A stretch of 64,000 bases of DNA. Source: Chaenocephalus aceratus (taxonomy: Eukaryota; Chordata; Actinopteri; Perciformes; Channichthyidae). The position numbers were made by a program, and so were the translations under genes. A model generated the notes under the pieces. That model saw only the letters and a list, made by a program, of their open reading frames with translations. It had not been told where the DNA came from and did no database searches. This document shows positions 1-11,299 of this stretch, in pieces. Location of the stretch: assembly GCA_023974075.1 (NCBI GenBank), contig JAMFTG010000049.1, forward strand, positions 82,501 to 146,500. Reading direction: 5' to 3'. Positions within the stretch are counted from its first letter, which is position 1; each line of letters starts with the position of its first letter.

Positions 1-2053
1 GAATCAATGAGGAGAGGAAACTCAACCTGATCAATGAGGAGAGGAAACTCAACCTAATCAAGGAGGCAAGGAAACTCAACCTAATCAAGGAGGAGAGGAA
101 ACTCAACCTAATCAAGGAGGAGAGGAAACTCAACCTATCAATGAGGAGAGGAAACTCAACCTGATCACTGAGGAGAGGAAACTCAACCTGATCAATGAGG
201 AGAGGAAACTCAACCTAATCAATGAGGAGAGGAAACTCAACCTAATCAAGAGGAGAGGAAACTCAACCTAATCAAGGAGGAGAGGAAACTCAACCTGATC
301 AATGAGGAGAGGAAACTCAACCTAATCAATGAGGAGAGGAAACTCAACCTGATCAATGAGGAGAGGAAACTCAACCTAATCAATGAGGAGAGGAAACTCA
401 ACCTGATCAATGAGGAGAGGAAACTCAACCTGATCAATGAGGAGAGGAAACTCAACCTGATCAATGAGGAGAGGAAACTCAACCTAATCAATGAGAGAGG
501 AAACTCAACCTGATCAATGAGGAGAGGAAACTCAACCTAATCAATGAGGAGAGGAAACTCAACCTAATCAAGGAGGCAAGGAAACTCAACCTAATCAATG
601 AGGAGAGGAAACTCAACCTAATCAATGAGGAGAGGAAACTCAACCTAATCAAGGAGGCAAGGAAACTCAACCTAATCAATGAGGAGAGGAAACTCAACCT
701 AATCAATGAGGAGAGGAAACTCAACCTGATCAATGAGGAGAGGAAACTCAACCTAATCAATAGGAGAGGAAACTCAACCTGATCAATGAGGAGAGGAAAC
801 TCAACCTGATCAATGAGGAGAGGAAACTCAACCTGATCAATGAGGAGAGGAAACTCAACCTAATCAATGAGGAGAGGAAACTCAACCTGATCAATGAGGA
901 GAGGAAACTCAACCTAATCAATGAGGAGAGGAAACTCAAACCTAATCAAGGAGGCAAGGAAACTCAACCTAATCAATGAGGAGAGGAAACTCAACCTAAT
1001 CAATGAGGAGAGGAAACTCAACCTAATCAAGGAGGCAAGGAAACTCAACCTAATCAATGAGGAGAGGAAACTCAACCTAATCAATGAGGAGAGGAAACTC
1101 AACCTGATCACTGAGGAGAGGAAACTCAACCTAATCAATGAGGAGAGGAAACTCAACCTAATCAATGAGGAGAGGAAACTCAACCTAATCAAGGAGGCAA
1201 GGAAACTCAACCTAATCAATGAGGAGAGGAAACTCAACCTAATCAATGAGGAGAGGAAACTCAACCTAATCAAGGAGGCAAGGAAACTCAACCTAATCAA
1301 TGAGGAGAGGAAACTCAACCTAATCAATGAGGAGAGGAAACTCAACCTGATCAATGAGGAGAGGAAACTCAACCTAATCAATGAGGAGAGGAAACTCAAC
1401 CTGATCAATGAGGAGAGGAAACTCAACCTGATCAATGAGGAGAGGAAACTCAACCTGATCAATGAGGATAGGAAACTCAACCTAATCAATGAGGAGAGGA
1501 AACTCAACCTAATCAATGAGGAGAGGAAACTCAACCTAATCAATGAGGAGAGGAAACTCAACCTAATCAATGAGGAGAGAATGAGGAGGAAACTCAACCT
1601 AATCAATGAGGAGAGGAAACTCAACCTAATCAATGAGGAGAGGAAACTCAACCTGATCAATGAGGAGAGGAAACTCAACCTAATCAATGAGGAGAGGAAA
1701 CTCAACCTAATCAAGGAGGCAAGGAAACTCAACCTAATCAATGAGGAGAGGAAACTCAACCTAATCAATGAGGAGAGGAAACTCAACCTAATCAAGGAGG
1801 CAAGGAAACTCAACCTAATCAATGAGGAGAGGAAACTCAACCTGATCAATGAGGAGAGGAAACTCAACCTAATCAATGAGGAGAGGAAACTCAACATGAT
1901 CAATGAGGAGAGGAAACTCAACCTAATCAAGGAGGCAAGGAAACTCAACCTAATCAATGATGAGAGGAAACTCAACCTGATCAATGAGGAGAGGAAACTC
2001 AACCTAATCAAGGAGACGAGGAAACTCAACCTAATCAATGAGGAGAGGAAACT
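1..2053. repeat. 27-bp minisatellite, about 76 copies
   Basis: A near-perfect 27-bp unit (core gaggagaggaaactcaacct) runs from the window edge, so its true left end is unseen. A common variant has aaggaggcaagg in place of aatgaggagagg. Because 27 is a multiple of 3 the plus frame reads NEERKLNLI again and again and the minus frame reads LIRLSFLSS. Single-base indels (for example near 249, 494, 761 and 938) shift the frame in the first kilobase, which argues against a conserved coding role there. Confidence 0.95.
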
Positions 2054-3249
2054 CAGGACTCAGGGACCATCAGGACCAGGGAGATGCTGCCTTCAGGGAC
2101 CATCAGGACCAGGGAGATGCTGCCCTCAGGGACCATCAGGACCAGAGAGATGCTGCCTTCAGGGACCAGCAGGACCAGAGAGATGCTGCCCTCAGGGACC
2201 ATCAGGACCAGAGAGATGCTGCCTTCAGGGACCAGCAGGACCACAGAGATGCTGCCCTCAGGGACCATCAGGACCAGGGAGATGCTGCCCTCAGGGACCA
2301 TCAGGACCAGAGAGATGCTGCCTTCAGGGACCAGCAGGACCAGAGAGATGCTGCCCTCAGGGACCATCAGGACCAGAGAGATGCTGCCTTCAGGGACCAG
2401 CAGGACCAGAGAGATGCTGCCCTCAGGGACCATCAGGACCAGAGAGATGCTGCCCTCAGGGACCAGCAGGACCAGGGAGATGCTGCCTTCAGGGACCAGC
2501 AGGACCAGGGAGATGCTGCCCTCAGGGACCAGCAGGACCAGGGAGATGCTGCCTTCAGGGACCAGCAGGACCAGGGAGATGCTGCCCTCAGGGACCATCA
2601 GGACCAGGGAGATGCTGCCTTCAGGGACCATCAGGACCAGGGAGATGCTGCCCTCAGGGACCAGCAGAACCAGGGAGATGCTGCCCTCAGGGACCATCAG
2701 GACCAGGGAGATGCTGCCCTCAGGGACCATCAGGACCAGGGAGATGCTGCCTTCAGGGACCATCAGGACCAGAGAGATGCTGCCTTCAGGGACCATCAGA
2801 ACCAGGGAGATGCTGCCTTCAGGGACCAGCAGGACCAGGGAGATGCTGCCTTCAGGGACCATCAGGACCAGGGAGATGCTGCCTTCAGGGACCAGCAGGA
2901 CCAGGGAGATGCTGCCTTCAGGGACCATCAGGACCAGGGAGATGCTGCCTTCAGGGACCAGCAGGACCAGGGAGATGCTGCCTTCAGGGAACAACATAAC
3001 CAGGGAGATGCTGCCTTCAGGGACCATCAGGACCAGGGAGATGCTGCCTTCAGGGACCAACATAACCAGGGAGATGCTGCCCTCAGGGACCATCAGGACC
3101 AGGGAGATGCTGCCTTCAGGGACCAGCAGAACCAGGGAGATTCTGCCTTCAGGGACCAGCAGGACCAGGGAGATGCTGCCTTCAGGGACCATCAGGACCA
3201 GGGAGATGCTGCCTTCAGGGACCAGCAGAACCAGGGAGATGCTGGACTA
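2054..3249. repeat. 33-bp minisatellite, about 36 copies
   Basis: Directly abuts the 27-bp array. The unit is built on gggaccatcaggaccaggga followed by gatgctgccttca, with cat/cag, ccctca/ccttca and agggag/agagag variants. No indels are visible. Plus frames stay open throughout: one reads RDHQDQGDAAF per unit, another a collagen-like GPSGPGRCCLQ. A minus frame is also open. Openness follows from a stop-free unit of 11 codons, so it is weak evidence for translation. The array ends at gctggactacaaaaag followed by gtacct, a possible splice donor. Confidence 0.93.
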
Positions 3250-3429
3250 CAAAAAGGTACCTTCTTAATTTTAACTTGTTTTATTTGAATAATCTTGGCT
3301 TTTAATGAGTTGCCTCTTTGGTCAGTACGTTGCAGTTTGAGACAAACCCGCGTGTGTTTACAACATAAAGCTACATATATACCTACAGGGTAACTTGGAG
3401 AGGGTCCGAGTCCGACCCTTGTCAATTAA
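3250..3429. other. Unique spacer, nothing recognised
   Basis: AT-rich sequence between the 33-bp array and the LINE fragment. No gene or transposon end was recognised. Confidence 0.5.
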
Positions 3430-4572
3430 CTACAGGGGTCCCTCAGGGCTCTGTCCTCGGTCCCCTCCTCTTCTCCCTGTACACAAACTCGCTCGGATCA
3501 GTCATTAGCCCGCATGGTTTTTCATACCACTGCTACGCTGACGACACCCAATGGATCCTGTCCTTCCCCCGCTCAGAGACCCAGGTCGTCGCACGCAGCT
3601 CTGCTCGTCCAGCTGACATCTCTCAGTGGATGTCCGCTCATCACCTCAAGCTCAACCTCGACAAAACTGAACTGCTTTTCCTTCCGGGAAAAGATTGTCC
3701 CTCTCTTGACCTGACGATCAACATCGGCCCCTCTGTTGTTCCCCCCGACTCAGACTGCAAGGACTCTGGGTGAGACCCTAGATAACAACCTGTCCTTCAC
3801 TGCAAACATCGCTGCTGCAACCCGCTGCTGCAGATACACGCTCTACAGCATCAGGAGGATACGTCCCCAGCTGACCCAGAGAGCCACGCAGGTTCTGGTC
3901 CAGGCTCTCGTCACCTCACCTAGACTACTGCAACTCCCTCCTGCTGGTCTGCCTGCATGTGCCATCCGACCTGCAGCTCATCCAGAATGCAGCGGCTCGT
4001 CTGGTCTTCAGCCTTCCTGAATGTTCCACACCACGCCGCTCCTCCGCTCCCTCCACTGGCTTCCGGTAACTGCTAGAATCCACTTCAAGACCCTGGTGCT
4101 TGCGTACCATGCTGTGAATGGATCTGGCCCTCCCTACATCCAGGACATGGTTAAACCGTGCACCCCAGCACGTGCACTCCGCTCTGCATCAGCCAAACGA
4201 CTCGCTGCACCCTCGCTGCGAGGGGGACCCAAGTTCCCATCAGCAGAAACACGTGGGTTTGCTGTCCTGGCTCCAAGATGGTGGAACGAGCTCCCATTGA
4301 CATCAGGACAGCAGAAAGCTCACACACCTTCCAGACTGAGACTCATCTCCTTCGACTCCACCTCGAGGATAGAACTGCTAACAAAGCACTTATATACTAA
4401 CAAAGGACTGGCTCCTCTAAAGCCAGCTGAGCAGCACTTGAAATACTTGGCTCTATGAAGCCTGATGTACTTTATGATTCTGTTTTCTTCAAGGTTGTGT
4501 CTTCCTGGTCGAACGCACTTATTGTACGTCGCTCTGGATAAAAGCCTCAGCTAAATGCAACGTAATGTAATG
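3430..4572 (+). mobile_element. L2-like non-LTR retrotransposon, 5'-truncated 3' end
   Basis: The plus strand encodes the second half of a LINE reverse transcriptase in three broken frames: [17 protein letters not shown] near 3436, the catalytic box as CYADDT near 3533, a thumb region, and then SLHWLPVTARIHFKTLVLAYHAV near 4048 with the L2/CR1-type tail ending in a stop at 4456. The 3' end carries cgctctggataaaagcctc and a short taatgtaatg tail, the hallmark shared by fish L2 LINEs and the SINEs that borrow their tail. Frameshifts near 3715 and 3930 make it dead. Assignment to L2 rather than a sister CR1/Rex clade is inference from the tail. A further 3' fragment of the same family lies at 32420-32605. 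Confidence 0.85.
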
Positions 4573-4885
4573 TTGTAGTTCTGGTATTTATATTGTTCTC
4601 AGAGAGCATTGTGGGAAATGTGTCTTTAATTGCAGATGTTGTCAGAGAGTGTTTCTGAGCTCTGAGAAGATGAGAGGAGGGAGATCAGCTGTTTGATGCT
4701 GTTTCCATGGAGACTCAATACTGAGCATCAGCTCTTCCAGGTGTGACGTCATCTCATCACAGATCACGTTCCCTGAGCGTTCATACACAGACACAGCGTT
4801 TAGAGAAATGGCTTCTTATTTAAATGGTCAGTTTGGACCAATCAGCATCAGGAGGGAACAGCTGGGCTCAGGTGAGAGTAAGCGA
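4573..4885. other. Unique sequence before the CTCF-like array
   Basis: No gene recognised. A short plus-strand frame opens at 4808 (MASYLNGQFGPISIRRE) and runs straight into the minisatellite. It has no recognisable domain and its length comes only from the stop-free repeat. Confidence 0.4.
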
Positions 4886-6636
4886 CAGGCAGACGCTGCC
4901 CCCTGCTGGCAGACACCTCTCACTGCACCCTGCTGGCAGACGCTGCCCCCTGCTGGCAGACACCTCTCACTGCACCCTGCTGGTAGACACCTCTCACTGC
5001 ACCCTGCTGGCAGACGCTGCCCCCTGCTGGCAGACACCTCTCACTGCCCCCTGCTGGCAGACACCTCTCACTGCACCCTGCTGGCAGACGCTGCCCCCTG
5101 CTGGCAGACACCTCTCACTGCACCCTGCTGGCAGACGCTGCACCCTGCTGGCAGACGCTGCCCCCTGCTGGCAGACACCTCTCACTTTCCCCTGCTGGCA
5201 GACGCTGCCCCCTGCTGGCAGACACCTCTCACTTCACCCTGCTGGCAGACAACTCTCACTGCACCCTGCTGGCAGACACCTCTCACTGCACCCTGTTGGC
5301 AGACACCTCTCACTGCACCCTGCTGGCAGACACCTCTCACTGCACCCTGCTGGCAGACGCTGCCCCCTGCTGGCAGACACCTCTCACTGCACCCTGCTGG
5401 CAGACACCTCTCACTGCACCCTGCTGGCAGACGCTGCCCCCTGCTGGCAGACACCTCTCACTGCACCCTGCTGGCAGACACCTCTCACTGCACCCTGCTG
5501 GCAGACGCTGCCCCCTGCTGGCAGACACCTCTCACTGCACCCTGCTGGCAGACACCTCTCACTGCACCCTGCTGGCAGACGCTGCCCCCTGCTGGCAGAC
5601 ACCTCTCACTGCACCCTGCTGGCAGACGCTGCACCCTGCTGGCAGACGCTGCCCCCTGCTGGCAGACACCTCTCACTGCCCCCTGCTGGCAGACGCTGCC
5701 CCCTGCTGGCAGACACCGCTCACTGCACCCTGCTGGCAGACACCTCTCACTGCACCCTGATGGCAGACACCTCTCACTGCACCCTGCTGGCAGACACCTC
5801 TCACTGCACCCTGCTGGTAGACACCTCTCACTGCACCCTGCTGGCAGACGCTGCCCCCTGCTGGCAGACACCTCTCACTGCACCCTGCTGGCAGACACCT
5901 CTCACTGCACCCTGCTGGCAGACGCTGCCCCCTGCTGGCAGACACCTCTCACTGCACCCTGCTGGCAGACGCTGCACCCTGCTGGCAGACGCTGCCCCCT
6001 GCTGGCAGACACCTCTCACTTTCCCCTGCTGGCAGACGCTGCCCCCTGCTGGCAGACACCTCTCACTGCACCCTGCTGGCAGACGCTGCCCCCTGCTGGC
6101 AGACACCTCTCCTGCACCCTGCTGGCAGACACCTCTCACTGCACCCTGCTGGCAGACACCTCTCACTGCACCCTGCTGGCAGACACCTCTCACTGCACCC
6201 TGCTGGCAGACGCTGCCCCCTGCTGGCAGACACCTCTCACTGCACCTGCTGGCAGACACCTCTCACTGCACCCTGCTGGCAGACGCTGCCCCCTGCTGGC
6301 AGACACCTCTCACTGCACCCTGCTGGCAGACACCTCTCACTGCACCCTGCTGGCAGACGCTGCCCCCTGCTGGCAGACACCTCTCACTGCACCCTGCTGG
6401 CAGACACCTCTCACTGCACCCTGCTGGCAGACACCTCTCACTGCACCCTGCTGGCAGACACCTCTCACTGCACCCTGATGGCAGACACCTCTCACTGCAC
6501 CCTGTTGGCAGACACCTCTCACTGCACCCTGATGGCAGACACCTCTCACTGCACCCTGCTGGCAGACACCTCTCACTGCACCCTGCTGGCAGACACCTCT
6601 CACTGCACCCTGATGGCAGACACCTCTCACTGCACC
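4886..6636. repeat. Mixed 20/27-bp minisatellite with CTCF-core-like units
   Basis: Two unit types alternate: a 27-bp unit (acacctctcactgcaccctg then ctggcag) repeated about 50 times, and a 20-bp unit (acgctgccccctgctggcag) seen about 20 times by eye. Higher-order blocks of 74 bp recur (for example 5337-5602). Read on the minus strand, the short unit gives CCAGCAGGGGGCAGC, which fits the vertebrate CTCF core consensus CCASYAGRKGGCRS at every position. The long unit differs at one core base. Long frames in all phases are by-products of the repeat. Confidence 0.93.
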
Positions 6637-6661
6637 ATGTTTCCCACAGAGAAGAGACTGT

Positions 6662-7175
6662 GAAGGCTTCTCAATGATCTAATTTCCCCTCCTCGTCTCC
6701 TCGACTCCTCCGTCCTCCGGTAGTGACCCGGAAATGGATTTCAGCGTACCATGTTGAAGGACATGTCATTTCTCTAAATGCCTGCTCCTCGTTTCCCCTC
6801 CTCCACTCCTCTCTCCTTGGTTCCCCTCCTCCACTCCTCTCTCCTTGGTTGCTCTCCTCCACTCCTCTCTCCTTGGTTCCCCTCCTCCACTCCTCTCTCC
6901 TTGGTTCCCCTCCTTCACTCCTCTCTCCTCGGTTGCCCTCCTCCACTCCTCTCTCCTTGGTTCCCCTCCTCCACTCCTCTCTCCTTGGTTCCCCTCCTCC
7001 ACTCCTCTCTCCTCGGTTGCCCTCCTCCACTCCTCTCTCCTCGGTTCCCCTCCTCCACTCCTCTCTCCTCGGCTCCCCTCCTCGACTTCTCCGCTCGCAT
7101 CTCCGGACTAAGACACGAGGATAGGAGTCGAGGAGGGGGGTCGAGGAGGGGAGTTAGAGAATTGAGAAGCCTTCA
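6662..7175. mobile_element. Non-autonomous DNA transposon with GC-rich inverted ends
   Basis: The left end reads aaggcttctcaatgatctaa followed by cccctcctcg. The right end (around 7140-7175) is its inverse: gaggggagttagagaattga followed by gaagcctt. The same two ends and the same internal stretch (cggtagtgacccggaaatg inside the left end, ctccgctcgcatctcc near the right) occur inverted at 39262-40845, so these are two members of one family. No transposase was found in either and no clear target duplication could be assigned. Confidence 0.7.
6785..7082. repeat. 28-bp minisatellite inside the inverted-end element
   Basis: About ten units of ggttcccctcctccactcct followed by ctctcctt, varying ccttgg/cctcgg and cccc/gccc. 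A shorter, inverted form of the same tract is present near 39340-39450 in the related element, so the tract belongs to the transposon. Confidence 0.88.
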
Positions 7176-7545
7176 GAGAGTGCGACAGGCAGGGAGCTGC
7201 AGAGGAGGGGAGTCGAGGAGGGGAGTTAGAGAATTGAGAAGCCTTTAAAGAGTGCAACAGGAGAGAGCTGCAGAGGAGAGGAGTCAAGGAGGGGAGTCGA
7301 GGAGGGGAGTCGAGGAGGGGGGTTAGAGAACTGAGAAGCCTTTAAAGAGTGCGACAGGCAGGGAGCTGCAGAGGAGGGGAGTCGAGGAGGGGAGTTAGAG
7401 AATTGAGAAGCCTTTAAAGAGTGCAACAGGAGGGAGCTGCAGAGGAGAGGAGTCGAGGATAGGAGTCGAGGATAGGAGTCGAGGAGAGGAGTCGAGGAGG
7501 GGGGTTAGAGAATTGAGAAGCCTTTAAAGAGTGCTGCAGAGGAGA
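7110..7545. repeat. Tandemly amplified transposon right end
   Basis: The right terminus is repeated about five times, each copy ending in ttgagaagcctttaaagagt (at roughly 7170, 7245, 7345, 7410 and 7530), separated by gaggagtcgagg-rich spacers of varying number. The repeats therefore derive from one transposon end. Confidence 0.8.
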
Positions 7546-7870
7546 CGGGAACCGGCTGCTTTCCTTCCAAAATGCGGAGACTTTCAGAATAATGTCAGGG
7601 TCTTATTTGTACGTGTTCATGTCGGGTGGTAACCAGCGTTACGGTGCGTTAGCGCCCCCTGCTGTGCTGGAGAGTGGGCCAGAAAACACGGTCAGCTCTG
7701 ATCGTCTGAAGTACACCTGTCTTCATGCAGGAGTTTCGTACACGAGCAGAAGCACTGTGCACTCGATATCAAGTGCACGTCTTTGCAGTGAGTCTTTGTG
7801 TGCAACTTGAGAAGAGAGCAACGTAAGAAAGAAGCTAATGTAGAATAATAAAGGTGTAACACAGGCTCGA
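7546..7870. other. Unique stretch with one CTCF-like site
   Basis: No gene recognised. Apart from the motif at 7651-7664 nothing could be assigned. The stretch may include the unresolved outer part of the retroviral LTR. Confidence 0.4.
7651..7664 (-). promoter_or_regulatory. Candidate CTCF core motif
   Basis: agcgccccctgctg on the plus strand is CAGCAGGGGGCGCT on the minus strand, a close match to the CTCF core. Its orientation is the same as that of the motifs in the array at 4886-6636. Binding is inference. Confidence 0.35.
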
Positions 7871-8151
7871 GTCTGTCTTCGTATCTATGGTCTTTGTACA
7901 GAGCCTCCGAAGGCCCGGACACGCCACGCCGCTTTCGGCCGCTTTCGGCCGCTTTCGGCCGCTTTCGTAAGTCGGGAGACGAAGCGTGTCCTGTCGTGAG
8001 TGTGAGTCTCCCAGTAGCCAAAGCAGCTGTGGCCTTGAAGCGCCTGGGAATAAACCCAAAGGAGAGTAGAAAGGAAGAAAGAAAGCACATCTCAGGAAAT
8101 GAGAAGCATTTGGTTTAAGTATATACGAATATAATAACAATGTCCACTACA
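7871..8151 (-). mobile_element. Probable retroviral 3' LTR (U3 side resolved)
   Basis: On the minus strand a polypurine tract (8163-8152) is followed at 8151 by TGTAGTGGACATTG, the expected TG start of an LTR. This lies just downstream of the env remnant, as in a provirus read right to left. Four copies of ccgctttcgg sit at 7928-7967. The far LTR boundary could not be placed and may extend left of 7871. No second LTR is visible in the window. Confidence 0.5.
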
Positions 8152-8163
8152 TTCTCCCCTTTT
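8152..8163 (-). promoter_or_regulatory. Polypurine tract
   Basis: Minus-strand AAAAGGGGAGAA immediately precedes the TG of the putative LTR. In retroviruses this is the primer for plus-strand DNA synthesis. Confidence 0.55.
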
Positions 8164-8334
8164 GATCATACTTGATCAATAAAAAAACAAATGACAGGAT
8201 AGACTGATATAACACATCAATGAATACACTCCATCGCTGGTTTAAGTAAACACAAATATATCAGAAAACTGGCTGTTTTTGTGGAGGACAGACTCCAATA
8301 TAATGTAAGCATAAGAGAGGAGATACACACATGA

Positions 8335-10846
8335 TTATATTGTAGTGTCGGAATCAGACTCTTCTGATTCTAGCTGGTCTATCTCACTTTGGCGCAAAGG
8401 ATTGTCTTGTAATGGAATAGCAGTATACTGAACGAAAGCTGAGGATACCATGCTGGAAACGCACTTCTTCAGTATTGGGATAATCAAACAGGTACAACTG
8501 ATTAATAGGTCAAACATGATCGCCAGGGGTGTAGCTATCCTAGCCAGCCATGCTTCCCACCCGCCTGATGTAAGCCAGGCCCACCAGTCCCAGCCACCTG
8601 CGTTGGATATGTCATCCGCTTTCATGTCGGCTAACAGGTCGTTGAGATGCAGCACGGTGTCAGTGATGGTCTTGGTGGCGTCGGGAATGTAAGTGCAACA
8701 GGAGTCACCGATCACATGACACAGGCCACCCTTTGAGGCGAACAAAAGGTCAAGAGCGAATTGGTGCTGCATGAGCATGTTCCTAGAGGCTATTATGAAT
8801 GGGGGCAATGCCTGGAAGCCTTGCGTCGTCTCGTAAGTGAGGTTCTCTAGCCGGACGTGTAAGGTATCTATGTTATGGGCTTGTTTACTGTACCCCACCA
8901 TGGGAACAGGCCACCCATGCATTTAGCTCCAGCGGACGTCAGATCTCTTTTTACCTTGTGGTGGTCGGGGTGTTGGAACTCTGGGTAATGATGTGTCGTG
9001 TGCATTAAGGACGTGAGTACAGTGACTGCTGGATTCAAATCCACTAGAGTGCATGTACCTATCCAGAGGGGAGCCAGAACTTGATAGAGCTTGTCGCCGC
9101 ACAACCAAACGTAATCTTGTGGCGCGCTAAACCCAGCATCACTGGGCCAGGCCAGTTGGAGGGAAATATGTTTAACATCAGGGAATGCTACGTTAGAAAG
9201 GATTCTCTCAGGGGCACCAGATATGCGACAATACGAGATTTTGTAAGCACCGTAACTGCACGTGTTCCGTAGGATGCGAGTACAACCAGTAGTAGTGCAT
9301 AGGGAAAAATAAGGTGGTGTAAGAGACGTTTTGTGGTACACTCTCTGGATGCAGAGGCTGTGTTTCATCCCTCTCAAATGACTGGGGTGCACATGACTGA
9401 CGGGTTGGTACTTTGCGTATGTGGTGTCAAGCGTGGATGCACGCAAAGAGGAGTCAGACCGATTACTGCATGGTGGGGGAAGCTGCCTAGCATAACGCCA
9501 CTCGGTTACGCTGTCTTCACCCTTGATGGGCCTTGTCAGAGCCATAAACGCACAGAGGTGTTCAACCTGGGTCAGAGAGCGCGGACGAACTGGCACGGAC
9601 ACCGATGAGTCCTGGGGGAAAGGGTGCATGCATAACATGACCCATGTTGTCCTGCGGCCTGCAAGAATGATCTCAGAGTGTGCCACCAGACGTTACCGGT
9701 GATCCCACTACTGGTCTGACCCACATCAATATTGCTATGGTCGTTATCGCCTATGTATAGATTAAATGTAGATGTACCTATGGATGTCAACAGTGGCGTC
9801 AAAGGTTGCTTACGCTTTTCGGGGGTCCGAGTTTTGGGCGCGATGTCTATGTAAAATGTGCCACACGGGTCGGCGCCGGATACATACATACAGACAACAA
9901 AATACCCCCTGTCTGATATCTGGGCAGCCTGTCGCTGCAACAGGATGACGGGGCTCGATGAACTGACCTTGGAGATAGACAATCTCCCTTTGATGTTTGT
10001 TTTGTCGTCCCATACGGTATAAAACAAAAGCCCAGCCCCCCGAGCAGTGAGTGGCGGTGTGACGGTCACTCTCGACATAGCAAATGTAGGCGTCTGCCCC
10101 CCCCCCAGTTTCTTAGGGTCGGGGCAATGCATGTAGTCGCACGGGTCTAACTGCACTGCGCTATCTTCCCCATCCCTTAGAGTAATGTTACCAATCCCTG
10201 CTTTCCCCAGCCCCTCGACCCATGTGGTCGCCTGCTTCCCAGCCCCTCGACCATGTGGTCGCCTGCTTCCCAGCCCCTCGACCCATGTGGTTCGCCCTGC
10301 TTTCCCCCGCCCCTCGACCCATGTGGTTCGCCCTGCTTTCCCCAGCCCCTCGACCCATGTGGTTCGCCCTGCTTTCCCCCGCCCCTCGACCCATGTGGTT
10401 CGCCCTGCTTTCCCCCGCCCCTCGACCCATGTGGTTCGCCCTGCTTTCCCCATGTACCTCTTAGATACCTCGATGTTGGCTGACATGCTGTATGCTGACC
10501 ATGGATACATAACTTATAGGACTAGTCCTAACACAACTATCATGGCCAGTATGCAGAGGAACCATTCTATGAGTGTCCAGGCTCTCCAGTAGTATTCACA
10601 TTGCTCACGGTTGCGTTGTCGTCTCTCCAGGCGAGCCCTCATCACGAGGGGGAAATGTTCCATGGGGTGTGTGAGTGTATTCTCTCGGTCGATTTCGTGA
10701 CACGGACAGTCAGACTTCGCACACTGATAACACAAACGAGGAACCAGAGAGCATATGAATCCGCTCAGCTGGCACTCGCTCGTGACACCTTGTGTGTAGT
10801 GTGTTTTGGTGCAAGTGTGGTGCTGGTGGTGACTAGGACACGTCAC
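8335..10846 (-). pseudogene. Endogenous retrovirus envelope gene, broken
   Basis: Minus-strand frames together resemble a retroviral Env. The last (8922-8335) looks like a transmembrane subunit: a CX6CC motif at its residues 68-76, a membrane-spanning stretch at about 128-152 and a cytoplasmic tail of about 43 residues. Upstream, 9686-8868 and 10510-9572 are cysteine-bearing surface-subunit-like frames. 10846-10514 is a leader of 110 residues ending in a hydrophobic segment. Breaks: an in-frame TAA at 10516-10514 between leader and surface part, a frame change in the 9686-9572 overlap and another in the 8922-8868 overlap. A 36-bp minisatellite expands the N-terminal surface region. Position downstream of an integrase-like tail and upstream of a polypurine tract supports env. 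Genus is not assigned; the CX6CC suggests a gamma/epsilon-type lineage. Confidence 0.72.
10186..10455. repeat. 36-bp minisatellite within env remnant
   Basis: About eight units of ccccgcccctcgacccatgt followed by ggttcgccctgctttc, the first ones shortened to about 31 bp. On the minus strand each full unit adds 12 codons (AGRTTWVEGRGK), so the expansion keeps frame where units are 36 bp. Confidence 0.9.
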
Positions 10847-11290
10847 TTGTTGTCATCTCTGGTGGTGACTAGGACACGTCACTTGTTGTCATCTGTTGGT
10901 GACTAGGACACGTCACTTGTTGTCATCTGTTGGTGACTTGGACACGTCACTTGTTGTCATCTGTTGGTGACTTGGACACGTCACTTGTTGTCATCTGTTG
11001 GTGACTAGGACACGTCACTTGTTGTCATCTGTTGTGACTGACTGTTGGTGACTAGGACACGTCACTTGTTGTCATCTGTTGGTGACTAGGACACGTCACT
11101 TGTTGTCATCTGTTGGTGACTAGGACACGTCACTTGTTGTCGTCTTCTGTTGGTGACTTGGACACGTCACTTGTTGTCATCTGTTGGTGACTAGGACATG
11201 TCACTTGTTGTCATCTGTTGGTGACTAGGACACGTCACTTGTTGTCGTCTTCTGTTGGTGACTTGGACACGTCACTTGTTGTCGTCTGCT
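10829..11290. repeat. 34-bp minisatellite with CRE-like core, 13 copies
   Basis: Unit: tgactaggacacgtcacttg followed by ttgtcatctgttgg. It varies as ctagg/cttgg, and some units carry an extra cgtcttct. Every copy but one holds acacgtca (TGACGTGT on the other strand); one has acatgtca. It lies between the integrase-like tail and the env leader. Confidence 0.92.
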
Positions 11291-11299
11291 TCTCCCGTT

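Noticed and set aside
1..2053. CRISPR-like regular repeats
   Set aside because: Units are directly tandem with no unique spacers, and the context is a vertebrate genome.
2053..3192. Minus-strand 379-codon frame with SLVLMVPEGSI repeats
   Set aside because: Shadow of the 33-bp array; a stop-free 33-bp unit opens this strand automatically.
4808..6677. Frames of 556 and 617 codons on the plus strand
   Set aside because: They exist only because the 20/27-bp unit lacks stops in several frames; no domain, and indels such as 6111 and 6244 would shift any protein.
8335..10846. A domesticated, functional env-derived gene (as known in percomorph fishes)
   Set aside because: A stop and two frame changes interrupt the reading frame and a minisatellite disrupts the surface region, so an intact product is not supported.
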